A stretch of DNA of 64,000 bases from an uncultured Pseudomonas sp. (lineage in GTDB: Bacteria > Pseudomonadota > Gammaproteobacteria > Pseudomonadales > Pseudomonadaceae), in NCBI RefSeq assembly GCF_913774235.1, contig NZ_CAJYDW010000018.1, positions 1-64,000 of the forward strand, given 5' to 3'. The notes below the pieces were generated by a model. That model had not been told where the DNA came from. It did not search any database and worked only from the letters and a program-made list of their open reading frames with translations. A program made the position numbers and the translations under genes. Of this stretch, positions 50,964 through 60,216 are shown piece after piece. Position 1 is the first letter of the stretch; each line of letters starts with the position of its first letter.

Positions 50964-53588
50964 TTATTCCACCGGCGGCGCAGGCAGTGGCAGATGCATC
51001 CGCAGGGTGGTGCCGCGCCCGTCCAGGCCGTCGTCCACGCTGACCCGCCCGCCATGGGCACCGACCATGCCCTGGCAGATCGCCAGGCCCAGACCAGTGC
51101 CCTGGCCGCCCCGATCACCCCGCGCGGCGGTGTAGAACATGTCGAAGATGCGGGTACGGTCTTCCTGTGGAATGCCCGGGCCTTCATCGGCTACGGCGAT
51201 CTGCAGTTCGCCGTCCTGGCGCTGCAGGCTGATCTCCAGTCGTCCCCCGGGCGCGGAAAAGCGGATGGCGTTCTCCAGTACATTGACCAGGGCCTGTTCG
51301 ATCAGCGCCGGATGAACCCAGAGCAGCGGCAGGCCGGGCTCCACCCGGGTGGTCACCTGCAGGCCGGCCAGTAACGGCTGCAGACGCTGCAAGGCGCTGG
51401 CGAGGATGTCGCCAGGATCGACCCAGTCCCGCGCCAGCTGCAGGCTGCCGTGGCCCAGGCGGGTCATGTCCAGCAGGTTCTGGATGTAGCGGTCGAGGCG
51501 CTCGGCTTCCTGGCGGGTAGCCTCCAGCAACTCCTGGCGATCCGCGGCTGGGATGGCCTCGCCCAGGGTGGCGAGAGCATCGATGGAGCCGCGCATGACC
51601 GTCAGCGGAGTGCGCAGATCATGGGACACCGAGGCGAGCAGGGCGCTGCGCAGCTGTTCGGTCTCGCCGTGCAGGCGCGCGGCTTCCAGATCCTCGCTGA
51701 GTCGCACCCGCGCCAGCGCCTGGGCCAGCGGCTGTCCCAGGCTGGCCAGTTGGCGACGTTCATCGTGGTCCAATGGCTGGGCGTCGTCGCGCCGCACCCC
51801 CAGGACCGCCAAACTGCCGCTTTCGCTCAGCAGCGGCCACCACCACCAGCGACCGGAAGGCAGGGTATCGGTACCACAGCCGGCGGGCTTTTCCTGCTTC
51901 CAGGCCCACTCGGCGGCGATGCGCTCGTTGTCGGCCAGCACCAGATCCCCTGGTTGGGTCGCCAGCCGTCCGCCGTCCTCGGGAAGCAGCAGGCATACGT
52001 GGCGGGTCGTGTCGCCGAGGTGCTTGAGCGTGACGCTGACTACCGCCTGGCGATCGCTGGCGGCGCTCAGTTGGCGGGTGAAGTCCAGCAATGCCTGAGT
52101 TTCGCGCTGGGTCAGGCGCAGGGCCTGCAATTGCCGCCGTTGGCGGGCCGCGAGGTCGCCGGTGAGCAGGGCCATGAGCAGGAAGAAGGCCAGGGTGAGG
52201 ACATCCTGCTCGCGGTTGATGGTCAGCGAGAAGGCTGGGGGGATGAACAGGAAGTCATAGGCGAGAAAGCCGAGCAGGGCGCAGAACAGCGCTGGGCCGC
52301 GACTGCTGCGAACCGCCACCAGCAGCACCGCGGCGAGGAAGATCAACGAGATGTTGGGCAGTTCCAGCAGACCGGCGACCCCCTCGGCGATGACGGCCGC
52401 GAGCGCGGTGGCGAGGACGGCCACGCCATAGGGACCGGGCCGCAAGGAGCTGCGCGGCCGGGGGCTGGGCGGTGTATCGCGGTCCAGGTCGAGGATCGCC
52501 ACTTCCAGGCCCTGAGCCAGGCGCAGCAGGCGACTGGCAAGGCGGCGCCGCAGGCTGAAGCCGCGTGGCCGGCCCCGGCCGATCAGCAGCACGCTGGCGC
52601 GCTGGTCGCGGGCATGGCGCACCAGGGCGCGGGCCGGGTCGCTGTCGCGCAGGGTCAGGACTTCGCCACCGAGGCGCTCGGCCAGGCGTTGACTGGCCTG
52701 GAGGGTGGCGCGGGTGGCTGCGTCGAGGGGCTGCCCGGTGTCGACGTGGACCAGGGTCCAGGGCAGGTGGCGCTGGTCGGCGAGGCGGCTGGCATGGCGC
52801 ACCAGACGCTCGGCGGACGGCGCGGTGCCCAGGCCGACGATCAGCCGCCCCAGCAACGGCGGTGCGGCCTGGCCCTGCTGCCGATAGCGCAGCGCCAGGG
52901 TGGAATCTACCTGGGCGGCAGCGGTGCGCATGGCCAGTTCGCGCAGGGCGGTGAGATTGGTCTGGCTGAAGAAGGCGTCGATGGCGGCGCGCGCCTGCTC
53001 GGGCACATAGACCTTGCCCTCGCGCAGCCGCTCCAGCAGCTCGCGCGGTGGCAGGTCGATCAACACCAGTTCGTCGGCATCGAGCAGCACCTGGTCCGGC
53101 ACCGTCTCGCGGACCTGCACGCCGGTGATGTCGCGCACCTCGTCGTTGAGGCTTTCCAGGTGCTGGACGTTGACCGTGGTGTAGACGTGGATTCCCGCGG
53201 CGAGCAGGTCGGCGACGTCCTGCCAGCGTTTGGCGTGGCGACTGCCCGGCGCGTTGCTATGGGCCAGTTCGTCCACCAGCACCAGCTCCGGCGGATCGGC
53301 CAGGAGGCCTTCCAGGTCCAGCTCGGTGAGCTTGAGGCCGCGGTGCTCGACCCGCCGTAGCGGCTGCTGGGGCAGGCCGGCGAGCAGGGCGGCGGTCTCC
53401 CGCCGCCCATGGGTCTCGACGATGCCGGCGCGCACTCGGCGGCCCTGGCGCAAGGCGGTCTGGGCCGCCTGCAGCATGGCGTAGGTTTTGCCCACGCCCG
53501 GGGCCGCGCCGAGGAACACCTTGAGACGACCACGTCCTTCGCGGTGTTCGGCGAGCAGCGCCTCGGCGCGCTCGGTGCTGTCGGTCAT
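50964..53588 (-). CDS. kdpD: KdpD sensor histidine kinase
   Basis: 874-residue membrane kinase. The N-terminal KdpD domain carries a Walker-A-like LGAAPGVGKTYAML (about residues 26-39), followed by a universal-stress-protein domain. A four-helix membrane block (LATALAAVIAEGVAGLLELP onward, about residues 395-490) and a GAF-like region come next. The histidine kinase core has the phosphoacceptor in SVSHDLRTPLTV and ATP-binding VADEGPGIPQEDRTRIFDMF and GTGLGLAICQGMVGAHGG. It starts just after kdpC and reports potassium and turgor status to KdpE. Confidence 0.95.
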   Translation of the reverse strand: MTDSTERAEALLAEHREGRGRLKVFLGAAPGVGKTYAMLQAAQTALRQGRRVRAGIVETHGRRETAALLAGLPQQPLRRVEHRGLKLTELDLEGLLADPPELVLVDELAHSNAPGSRHAKRWQDVADLLAAGIHVYTTVNVQHLESLNDEVRDITGVQVRETVPDQVLLDADELVLIDLPPRELLERLREGKVYVPEQARAAIDAFFSQTNLTALRELAMRTAAAQVDSTLALRYRQQGQAAPPLLGRLIVGLGTAPSAERLVRHASRLADQRHLPWTLVHVDTGQPLDAATRATLQASQRLAERLGGEVLTLRDSDPARALVRHARDQRASVLLIGRGRPRGFSLRRRLASRLLRLAQGLEVAILDLDRDTPPSPRPRSSLRPGPYGVAVLATALAAVIAEGVAGLLELPNISLIFLAAVLLVAVRSSRGPALFCALLGFLAYDFLFIPPAFSLTINREQDVLTLAFFLLMALLTGDLAARQRRQLQALRLTQRETQALLDFTRQLSAASDRQAVVSVTLKHLGDTTRHVCLLLPEDGGRLATQPGDLVLADNERIAAEWAWKQEKPAGCGTDTLPSGRWWWWPLLSESGSLAVLGVRRDDAQPLDHDERRQLASLGQPLAQALARVRLSEDLEAARLHGETEQLRSALLASVSHDLRTPLTVMRGSIDALATLGEAIPAADRQELLEATRQEAERLDRYIQNLLDMTRLGHGSLQLARDWVDPGDILASALQRLQPLLAGLQVTTRVEPGLPLLWVHPALIEQALVNVLENAIRFSAPGGRLEISLQRQDGELQIAVADEGPGIPQEDRTRIFDMFYTAARGDRGGQGTGLGLAICQGMVGAHGGRVSVDDGLDGRGTTLRMHLPLPAPPVE

Positions 53589-54137
53589 TTACTTCAGTTC
53601 CGCCAGGGCAAGGTTGAGGAGCAGGACATTAACCGTTGCCGGGCCGAAGAGCGAGGTGTGCGTCTGCTCGCGCACCAGGGCTTCGAGTCGCTCCGGCGCC
53701 AGGCCGCGGGCGGCGGCGATGCGAGCGATCTGATAGAGCGCCCCGGCCGGACTGAGGTCCGGGTCCAGGCCGCTGGCGGAGGTGGTCACCAGCTCCTGGG
53801 GGACCGGGCCCTGGTCCTGGACCAGTACGTCGGGCAACGCCTTCTCGATGCGCTCGCGCAGCGCCGGGGCGGACTGGGCGAGGTTGCTGGCGCTGCTGGA
53901 GACGGTGGCGAAGTCACCCGCCGAGGGGCGCGGCTGGAACCACTCGGGACCGGTGAATTTCTGCGCGATCAGACGAGAGCCGAGGACGCTGCCGTCGGCC
54001 CGCTGGATCAGGCTGCCACCAGCCTGGTCGGCGAACAGTGCCTGGCCGAGTACCGTGATCAGCAGCGGATAGGCACCGCCGGTGAGGGCCGTGAGCAACA
54101 CGAGCATGAGCACGGCGGAACGGAGTTGCATGAGCAT
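53589..54137 (-). CDS. kdpC: Potassium-transporting ATPase KdpC subunit
   Basis: 182-residue subunit with one N-terminal membrane helix (LRSAVLMLVLLTALTGGAYP) and a periplasmic domain (GSRLIAQKFTGPEWFQPRPS, VTTSASGLDPDLSPAGALYQ). It assists ATP-driven K+ uptake by stabilising the KdpFABC complex. I use the ATG at 54137 with GGAG upstream; the frame is open further upstream into kdpB. The length fits the family. Confidence 0.94.
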   Translation of the reverse strand: MLMQLRSAVLMLVLLTALTGGAYPLLITVLGQALFADQAGGSLIQRADGSVLGSRLIAQKFTGPEWFQPRPSAGDFATVSSSASNLAQSAPALRERIEKALPDVLVQDQGPVPQELVTTSASGLDPDLSPAGALYQIARIAAARGLAPERLEALVREQTHTSLFGPATVNVLLLNLALAELK

Positions 54138-54147
54138 GGCGGTCTCC

Positions 54148-56178
54148 TCAGACCAGACCCAGGGCGCCGAGCGCCAGGTCGATGACTTTGATGCCGACGA
54201 AGGGCACGGCGATACCGCCGAGGCCATAGATCAGCAGATTGCGGCGCAGCAGTGCGGCAGCGCTGGCGGCCTTGACCCGCACCCCGCGCAGCGCCAGGGG
54301 AATCAGCGCGACGATGATCAGGGCGTTGAACACGATGGCCGAGAGGATGGCGCTCTGCGGACTGGCCAGGTGCATCACGTTGAGTACGTTGAGCTGCGGA
54401 TAGATGCCGGCGAACAGCGCGGGCAGGATGGCGAAATACTTGGCCACGTCGTTGGCCACCGAGAAGGTGGTCAGGGCGCCGCGGGTCACCAGTAGTTCCT
54501 TGCCCACCTGCACCACGTCCAGCAGCTTGGTAGGGTCGGAGTCCAGGTCCACCAGGTTGGCGGCCTCGCGGGCGGCCTGGGTGCCGTCGTTCATGGCCAT
54601 GCCGACATCGGCCTGGGCCAGCGCCGGGGCGTCGTTGGCGCCGTCGCCGCACATGGCCACCAGCTTGCCTTCGGCCTGTTCGCTGCGGATGCGCTCCAGC
54701 TTCTTCTCCGGCGTGGCCTCGGCGATGACGTCATCCACGCCCGCCTCGGCAGCGATGGCCGTGGCGGTCAGGGGATTGTCGCCGGTCACCATCACGGTAC
54801 GGATGCCCAGGGTACGCAGCTCGGCGAAACGTTCGCGGATACCGGGCTTGACCACGTCCTTGAGGTGAATGGCGCCCAGCAGGCGGCCTTCACCGCAGAC
54901 CAGCAGTGGGGTGCCGCCGCTCTTGGCGATGGTCTCGATCTCCCGAGCCAGTACCTCCGGCAGATCGGCGCGGCTCTGGCCGAGGAACATCAGTACGGCG
55001 TCCACCGCGCCCTTGCGATAGGTACGGCCCTGCCAGTCGATGCCCGACAGCCGTGTCTCGGCGCTGAAGGGAATGGGCGTGACCTGGGCGCGTGGCGGCT
55101 CCTCCAGCGGATGCAGGTTGCGCAGATAATCCACCACCGAACGGCCTTCCGGAGTTTCATCGGCAAGGGAGGCGTAGAGCGCGCCCTCGGCCAGTGCCTT
55201 GGGCGTGACGCCCGGGGTGGCATAGAGCGCGCTGCAACGGCGGTTGCCGAAGGTGATGGTGCCGGTCTTGTCCAGCAGCAGGGTGTGGACGTCACCGGCG
55301 GCCTCCACGGCGCGTCCCGAGGTGGCGATCACATTGAGCCGCACCAGGCGATCCATGCCGGCGATGCCGATGGCCGAAAGCAGGCCGCCGATGGTGGTGG
55401 GGATCAGGGTCACCAGCAGGGCCACCAGGAACAGCAGCGGCAACTGGCCGCCGGCCAGGGCGGCGAAGGGCTGCAGGGTCACCACCACCAGCAGGAAGAT
55501 CAGCGTTAGGCCGATCAGCAGGATGTCCAGGGCGACTTCATTGGGCGTCTTCTGCCGCTTGGCGCCCTCCACCAGGGCGATCATCCGGTCCAGGGTCGAT
55601 TCGCCCGGATTGGCGGTGATGCGCACCCGAATCCAGTCAGAAACCACCCGGGTGTTGCCGGTCACCGCCGAGCGATCGCCGCCCGATTCGCGGATCACCG
55701 GCGCCGATTCGCCGGTGATGGCCGCCTCGTTGACCGCCGCCACGCCCTCGATGATCTCGCCGTCACCGGGGATCAGTTCGCCGGCTTCCACCCGTACGAT
55801 CTGGCCCTTGCGCAGGGAGCTGGCCGGCACCATCCGGTGGCTGCCATTCTCTTCCAGGCGGGCGGCGAGGTTCTGGCCGATGCCCTTGAGGCTGTCGGCA
55901 CGGGCCTTGCCGCGGCCTTCGGCCAGGGCTTCGGCGAAGTTGGCGAAGAGCAGGGTGAACCACAGCCAGAGGGTGATCTGCACCGCCACCCCGGTGCTGA
56001 CGCCATTCTCGGGCACCAGGCACAGCAGGGTGGAGAACAGTGCCGTGATCTCCACCACGAACATCACCGGCGAGCGGATCTGCTGGCGCGGGTCGAGCTT
56101 GACGAAAGCCTGCCGCAGCGCCTGGCGCCACAGGGTGCTGGCGGTCGGGGTGGGTAGGGTGTGGGTCTGGGCATCCAT
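54148..56178 (-). CDS. kdpB: Potassium-transporting P-type ATPase KdpB subunit
   Basis: 676-residue P-type ATPase. The phosphorylated Asp lies in [14 protein letters not shown] near residue 303. [14 protein letters not shown], the hinge [20 protein letters not shown] and [19 protein letters not shown] are all present. It hydrolyses ATP to power K+ transfer through KdpA. It lies 1 bp after kdpA and 10 bp before kdpC. Confidence 0.96.
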   Translation of the reverse strand: MDAQTHTLPTPTASTLWRQALRQAFVKLDPRQQIRSPVMFVVEITALFSTLLCLVPENGVSTGVAVQITLWLWFTLLFANFAEALAEGRGKARADSLKGIGQNLAARLEENGSHRMVPASSLRKGQIVRVEAGELIPGDGEIIEGVAAVNEAAITGESAPVIRESGGDRSAVTGNTRVVSDWIRVRITANPGESTLDRMIALVEGAKRQKTPNEVALDILLIGLTLIFLLVVVTLQPFAALAGGQLPLLFLVALLVTLIPTTIGGLLSAIGIAGMDRLVRLNVIATSGRAVEAAGDVHTLLLDKTGTITFGNRRCSALYATPGVTPKALAEGALYASLADETPEGRSVVDYLRNLHPLEEPPRAQVTPIPFSAETRLSGIDWQGRTYRKGAVDAVLMFLGQSRADLPEVLAREIETIAKSGGTPLLVCGEGRLLGAIHLKDVVKPGIRERFAELRTLGIRTVMVTGDNPLTATAIAAEAGVDDVIAEATPEKKLERIRSEQAEGKLVAMCGDGANDAPALAQADVGMAMNDGTQAAREAANLVDLDSDPTKLLDVVQVGKELLVTRGALTTFSVANDVAKYFAILPALFAGIYPQLNVLNVMHLASPQSAILSAIVFNALIIVALIPLALRGVRVKAASAAALLRRNLLIYGLGGIAVPFVGIKVIDLALGALGLV

Positions 56179-56179
56179 T

Positions 56180-57877
56180 TCAGCGGACTCCGAACAGTTG
56201 CAATTGATCGGCGATCGGCCCCAGGGCGAGCGTCGGCAGGAAGGTCAGGCCGCCCACCAGCAGGATGGTGACGACCAGCAGGGTGACGAACAGCGGGCCG
56301 TGGGTCGGGAAGCTATTGGGGCCGACCGGAACGGCGCGTTTGGCGGCCAGGCTGCCGGCGATGGCCAGGATCGGCAGGATGTAGCCGAAGCGACCGATCA
56401 GCAGCGCCAGGCTTAGCATCAGGTTGTGGAAGGGCGTATTGGCGCTGAAGCCGCCGAAGGCCGAGCCGTTGTTGGCCGTGGCCGAGGTGTAGGCATAGAG
56501 CAGCTGGCTGAAGCCGTGGGGTCCGCTGGCCGCGATGCCCGCTACGCCCGCCGGCAAGCTGGCGGCGATGGCTCCCAGCACCAGCACGCCGAGTGGCATC
56601 ACCAGCAGGGTGGCCACCAGCAGGCGCACCTCGGGGGCCTCCAGCTTCTTGCCCAGGTACTCCGGGGTGCGGCCGACCATGAGGCCAGCGATGAACACGG
56701 CGATCAGCACGTTCAGCAGCATGCCGTAGAGGCCGGCGCCGACACCGCCGAAGATCACCTCGCCGAGCATCATGTTGAACAGGGCGATCAGACCGGTCAG
56801 CGGCGCCAGGCTATCGTGCATGGCGTTCACCGAGCCGTTGGAGGCCGCGGTGGTGACGGTCGCCCAGAGTGCCGAAGCCGTGGCGCCGAAGCGGGTCTCC
56901 AGGCCTTCCAGAGAGGCGCCCTGGGTGATCGGCAGGCTGGCCAGCGTCGGGTTGGCATGGCCCTGGGCGCCGATGGCGACCACGGCGCCGAGCACCAGCA
57001 GGCCGAACATGGCGGCGAAGATGGCCCAGCTCTGCCGGCGGTCCATCACGTAGTGGCCGAAGCTGAATACCAGTGCGGCCGGGATCAGCAGGATGGCCGA
57101 CAGCTCCAACAGATCGCTCAGCGCCGTGGGGTTCTCGAAGGGATGCGCGGAGTTGACGCCGAAGAAGCCGCCGCCGTTGGTGCCGAGTTGCTTGATGGCG
57201 ATCTGGCTGGCGGCCGGGCCCAGGGGCAGTGTCTGGCTGGCTCCCTGCAGCGTGGTAGCGTCCACGTAGGCGGCGAAGGTCTGGGGTACGCCCTGCCAGA
57301 TCAGCAGCAGCGCCAGGGGGATGCACAGCGGCAACAGCACATAGAAGGTCGCGCGGAACAGATCGACCCAGAAATTGCCGATCTCCTTCGCACTGCGCCG
57401 GGCGATGCCGCGGGATAGCGCGGCCAGCACGGCTACGCCTACGGCGGCGCTGACGAAGTTCTGCACGCCCAGGCCGACCATCTGGCTGAAGTAGCTCAGC
57501 GAAGCTTCGCCGCTGTAGGCCTGCCAGTTGGTGTTGGTGACGAAGCTGATGGCGGTGTTCAGCGCCAGGGTCCATTCGAGCCCGGGCAGGTGCTGCGGAT
57601 TGAGCGGCAGTTCGCCCTGCAGCAGCAGGATGGCGAACAGCAGGATGATCCCCAGCAGGTTGAACAGAATCAGCGCCAGAGCGTAGGTGCGCCAGTCCTG
57701 GCCGCGGTCATCGGTGCCGGCGAGCTTGAGCGTCAGGCGCTCCAGCGGCGCACCGATGAAGGTCAGCCAGGTGCGCTCGCCTTCCAGCGCGCGGTAGAAG
57801 TAGCGCCCTAGAAAGGGTGCGGGAAGAAAGGTCAGGGCCAGGAAGGCCAGGATCAGGAACGCGGCTTGGCTGTCCAT
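56180..57877 (-). CDS. kdpA: Potassium-transporting ATPase KdpA channel subunit
   Basis: 565-residue membrane subunit related to K+ channels. It has the four selectivity-filter-like segments, including [34 protein letters not shown] and [20 protein letters not shown], and about ten membrane helices. It binds and conducts K+. It follows kdpF by 9 bp and precedes kdpB by 2 bp. The length is typical. Confidence 0.96.
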   Translation of the reverse strand: MDSQAAFLILAFLALTFLPAPFLGRYFYRALEGERTWLTFIGAPLERLTLKLAGTDDRGQDWRTYALALILFNLLGIILLFAILLLQGELPLNPQHLPGLEWTLALNTAISFVTNTNWQAYSGEASLSYFSQMVGLGVQNFVSAAVGVAVLAALSRGIARRSAKEIGNFWVDLFRATFYVLLPLCIPLALLLIWQGVPQTFAAYVDATTLQGASQTLPLGPAASQIAIKQLGTNGGGFFGVNSAHPFENPTALSDLLELSAILLIPAALVFSFGHYVMDRRQSWAIFAAMFGLLVLGAVVAIGAQGHANPTLASLPITQGASLEGLETRFGATASALWATVTTAASNGSVNAMHDSLAPLTGLIALFNMMLGEVIFGGVGAGLYGMLLNVLIAVFIAGLMVGRTPEYLGKKLEAPEVRLLVATLLVMPLGVLVLGAIAASLPAGVAGIAASGPHGFSQLLYAYTSATANNGSAFGGFSANTPFHNLMLSLALLIGRFGYILPILAIAGSLAAKRAVPVGPNSFPTHGPLFVTLLVVTILLVGGLTFLPTLALGPIADQLQLFGVR

Positions 57878-57886
57878 GCCGCCTCC

Positions 57887-57976
57887 CTAGGACCGGCCGG
57901 CGCGCAGCAGCGCCGCCAGCAGATAGACGAACAGGCCGACTGCCAACAGCAGGGCCAGGATATTCCAGGGATTCAT
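57887..57976 (-). CDS. kdpF: KdpF small membrane subunit (29 aa)
   Basis: A 29-codon frame at the head of the operon, too short for most gene callers. The peptide MNPWNILALLLAVGLFVYLL continues AALLRAGRS and is a single hydrophobic helix, like KdpF of other proteobacteria. It lies 9 bp upstream of kdpA with GGAGAG before its ATG at 57976. KdpF binds KdpA and stabilises the complex. Confidence 0.9.
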   Translation of the reverse strand: MNPWNILALLLAVGLFVYLLAALLRAGRS

Positions 57977-58084
57977 TGCGCTCTCTCCTCAAACGGCAAT
58001 TGCCGCGTGGAGAAATTGTCGTGAGGAGGGCTGTAAAGAAGCGAGGCGGGGTCAGGCGAAGGGGCGTAAAGAAAGCGTTAAATC

Positions 58085-58112
58085 GGCCCCGCCATCCAGG
58101 GATGGCGGGGCC
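58085..58112 (-). terminator. Terminator of the small glycine-rich gene
   Basis: GGCCCCGCCATCC (58085-58097) and GGATGGCGGGGCC (58100-58112) form a 13-bp arm pair, opening a few inner pairs for the loop. Read on the minus strand it follows the stop at 58119 and runs into GATTTAACGCTTTCTTT, so it fits an intrinsic terminator. Confidence 0.65.
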
Positions 58113-58118
58113 TGGCGG

Positions 58119-58343
58119 TCATTGCTGCGGTGCGCTCTGTTGCTGCTGCTCCTGCTTGGCCTTCTTGTTGGCCTCGTGGTGACCGATGGCGCAGCCGGCA
58201 GCGGCACCGGCGACGCCGTGACCACCGGCGACATGGCCGGCGGCACCCCCGACCACGGCGCCCTTGACGCAGCCGGCGGCGAAGGTGGCTTGACTGGTGC
58301 CCAGCAGCAGGGCGGAGATGGCAAGGGCAGGCAGGAGCTTCAT
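58119..58343 (-). CDS. Small secreted glycine-zipper-like protein A
   Basis: 74-residue protein: a signal peptide (MKLLPALAISALLLGTSQAT, cleavage near FAA-GC) followed by CVKGAVVGGAAGHVAGGHGV and AGAAAGCAIGHHEANKKAKQ, then a Gln-rich tail. The G-x-x-x-G pattern resembles glycine-zipper membrane/periplasmic proteins, and two Cys bracket the zipper. It is about 65% identical by eye to the protein at 59721-59933 across the signal and zipper regions. The function is unknown. I use the ATG at 58343 (GAGAGGT upstream). Confidence 0.8.
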   Translation of the reverse strand: MKLLPALAISALLLGTSQATFAAGCVKGAVVGGAAGHVAGGHGVAGAAAGCAIGHHEANKKAKQEQQQQSAPQQ

Positions 58344-58447
58344 GGTGGCGACCTCTCGTGGGTGCGAAGTAATGTCCTGTAACAATTGACCCAGACAAGC
58401 CTCGCCAGTTCTCTTGCCCTATTCATTCGTGCAGACACGCAGAGCAT

Positions 58448-58540
58448 ATCGCGGCCATGGCGGTGCGCCGTAGCGACCGCTCCTACAAAAGCATCACCCC
58501 TTGTAGGAGCGGCCGCATCGGCGGACCGTATGGCCGCGAT
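58448..58540. repeat. REP pair upstream of the small glycine-rich gene
   Basis: An inverted pair of REP copies: 58448-58488 begins ATCGCGGCCATGG and ends CCGCTCCTACAA, and 58501-58540 begins TTGTAGGAGCGGCCGCATCG and ends ATGGCCGCGAT. The second is nearly the same as the copy at 39617-39655. The pair separates the small gene from the xylanase and lies just past the xylanase stop (58585). Confidence 0.8.
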
Positions 58541-58584
58541 AAACGTGGCAATCGTAGCTGCATGGAGAGCGGATGAAAGTCGTG

Positions 58585-59670
58585 CTACTGATGCGTCCGC
58601 AGATGCAGCACCGCCCAATAGGCCGGTTTCGGCCGCTGCTGGCGGTCGAACAACAGGGGCTGGTCGTCCCCCGGCACGCCCGGCGGGTTGTTCAGATAGC
58701 TATGGTCGTCCGCCACGCCCCACCAGGTCACGGCGGTCACCTCAGGATGGCTCAGGACCATGGCCAGCAGATCCCGGTAGCGCGCTGCCTGAAGGTCCAG
58801 GCGCTGCTGCACGCTCAGCGTAGGGTGATAGTCGTGGTGCTGGTAGAGACTCATATCCAGTTCGGTGATCTGGTTCTCCAGTCCCAGCCGGGCGAAGGTG
58901 GTGAGCGACTGGTCGATGGCCGCCAGCGACGGCCAGTAGATGCTGATATGGGTCTGGTGGCCGATGCCCTGTACCGGCACCCCCTGGGCCTGCAAGCCCT
59001 TGACCACCCGCGCCAGGCAATCGCGTTTGGCGGGCTCCTGGGTATTGAATTCGTTGATGAACAGTCGTGCCTGGGGATCGGCGGCATGGGCGGCGCGAAA
59101 GGCTTCGGCGAGGTAGTCCGGGCCGACCACCTGCAGCCAGCGGTCGTTACGCAGGCACCCCGGCTGACTGGCGTCGATCACCTCGTTGACCACATCCCAG
59201 GCGTAGACGCGACCCCGGTAGTGCCCGACCACCGTGGCGATGTGCTGGCGCAGTCGCTGCAACACCCGCTCCCGCGAGGCCGGTTGGCCGCCATCCCCCT
59301 GCCAGAACCAGTCCGGCGTATGGCTGCCCCAGAGTAAGGTATGACCACGCACCGCCATACCATGGCGCTCGGCGAAGTTGACGATGGCATCTGCCGGCCC
59401 GAAGACGTAGTGGTCCTCCTGGGGGTGGATGCGCATGGGCTTCATGGCGTTCTCCGCCACGACACTGCTGAACTGCTGCGCCAGCAAGGCGCCATCGGGT
59501 CCCTGGAGCTGATCGGGCTCGATGGCGGCGCCGATCTTCAGGCGCGGCGCATAGGCCGCGGCCAAAGAGCGATTGGCGGGTTCCACCGGCTCCGCGGCCC
59601 CGACAGCTGCAGTGGCACTGCAAAGACCGAGCGACAACAGCGTTGCAACGAGTGAGCGTGGCATCTGCAT
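58585..59670 (-). CDS. Secreted GH10 endo-1,4-beta-xylanase
   Basis: 361-residue glycoside hydrolase family 10 enzyme with a signal peptide (MPRSLVATLLSLGLCSATAA, cleavage near GAA). Signature segments are FSSVVAENAMKPMRIHPQED, HTLLWGSHTPDWFW and the acid/base Glu163 in WDVVNEVID. The nucleophile Glu270 lies in ITELDMSLYQHHDY, and TWWGVADDHSYLNN is near the C-terminus. It cleaves xylan backbones in plant cell walls. I use the ATG at 59670 with CGGAG upstream; the open frame extends into the small gene upstream. The gene is rare among pseudomonads in my experience and points to a plant-associated life. Confidence 0.93.
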   Translation of the reverse strand: MQMPRSLVATLLSLGLCSATAAVGAAEPVEPANRSLAAAYAPRLKIGAAIEPDQLQGPDGALLAQQFSSVVAENAMKPMRIHPQEDHYVFGPADAIVNFAERHGMAVRGHTLLWGSHTPDWFWQGDGGQPASRERVLQRLRQHIATVVGHYRGRVYAWDVVNEVIDASQPGCLRNDRWLQVVGPDYLAEAFRAAHAADPQARLFINEFNTQEPAKRDCLARVVKGLQAQGVPVQGIGHQTHISIYWPSLAAIDQSLTTFARLGLENQITELDMSLYQHHDYHPTLSVQQRLDLQAARYRDLLAMVLSHPEVTAVTWWGVADDHSYLNNPPGVPGDDQPLLFDRQQRPKPAYWAVLHLRTHQ

Positions 59671-59720
59671 GAAGCTCCGGAAGGGGCGTGGGAATATCGC
59701 TTCGGACGTGCGGAACATCC

Positions 59721-59933
59721 TCAGGAGTGAGGATGCTGCTGCTCTTCCTTGGCCTTGGTGGCCAGGTGGTGGCCGATTGCGCAACCGGCTACCGCACCCG
59801 CGATGGCATGGTGTCCGGCGACATGCCCGGCCACCCCGCCTGCCACGGCGCCCTTGATGCAACCCGCCGCCAGACTCGTCTGGCTGATGCCGAGCAGGAG
59901 GGCGGTCAGGGTGATGGCAGCAAGACGTTTCAT
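59721..59933 (-). CDS. Small secreted glycine-zipper-like protein B
   Basis: 70-residue protein with a signal peptide (MKRLAAITLTALLLGISQTS, cleavage near LAA-GC), then CIKGAVAGGVAGHVAGHHAI and AGAVAGCAIGHHLATKAKEE. It is a clear paralogue of the protein at 58119-58343, with the same two Cys positions and GCAIGHH end. It sits 50 bp upstream of the xylanase start on the same strand and could be co-transcribed with it. The function is unknown. Confidence 0.8.
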   Translation of the reverse strand: MKRLAAITLTALLLGISQTSLAAGCIKGAVAGGVAGHVAGHHAIAGAVAGCAIGHHLATKAKEEQQHPHS

Positions 59934-60117
59934 GAAAGGGACCTCGGGCTGGATGGAGAGCCAAGGGTAAGGGGCGCTGGGTTAACTAGTGCTTAAGGCC
60001 GCGTGCCTTCGTCTCGCACCGTATTGAATGCGGCTGCCATTTCCCGCCGACTGCCAGGCTCCCGTAGCGTGGAAAACGGCGCAGCCTTTTCCACTGCTTG
60101 CCACCAACGCCTCTCTC

Positions 60118-60169
60118 GACCTCGCAGCAGGGTGGACAAGCTTCGCGTTGTCCACCCTGCTGCGAGGTC
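60118..60169. repeat. 22-bp perfect inverted repeat beside the acnB terminator
   Basis: Arms at 60118-60139 and 60148-60169 are exact reverse complements around an 8-nt loop (GCTTCGCG). The right arm is followed by a run of A's and then by the acnB terminator. The exceptionally long stem could terminate transcripts coming from either side, or be a small palindromic repeat unit. Confidence 0.7.
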
Positions 60170-60172
60170 AAA

Positions 60173-60198
60173 AAAAACCGCCCCGAAGGGCGGTTTTT
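60173..60198 (-). terminator. Bidirectional terminator after acnB
   Basis: AAAAACCGCCC (60173-60183), loop CGAA, GGGCGGTTTTT (60188-60198), located 19 bp past the acnB stop. The A-run on one side and T-run on the other make it a good intrinsic terminator on both strands. Confidence 0.9.
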
Positions 60199-60216
60199 CA
60201 GTACCGAACGCTAGCG

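Noticed and set aside
51450-53360. 636-codon plus-strand frame opposite kdpD
   Set aside because: Antisense to a full-length KdpD with all motifs; composition is that of a shadow frame.
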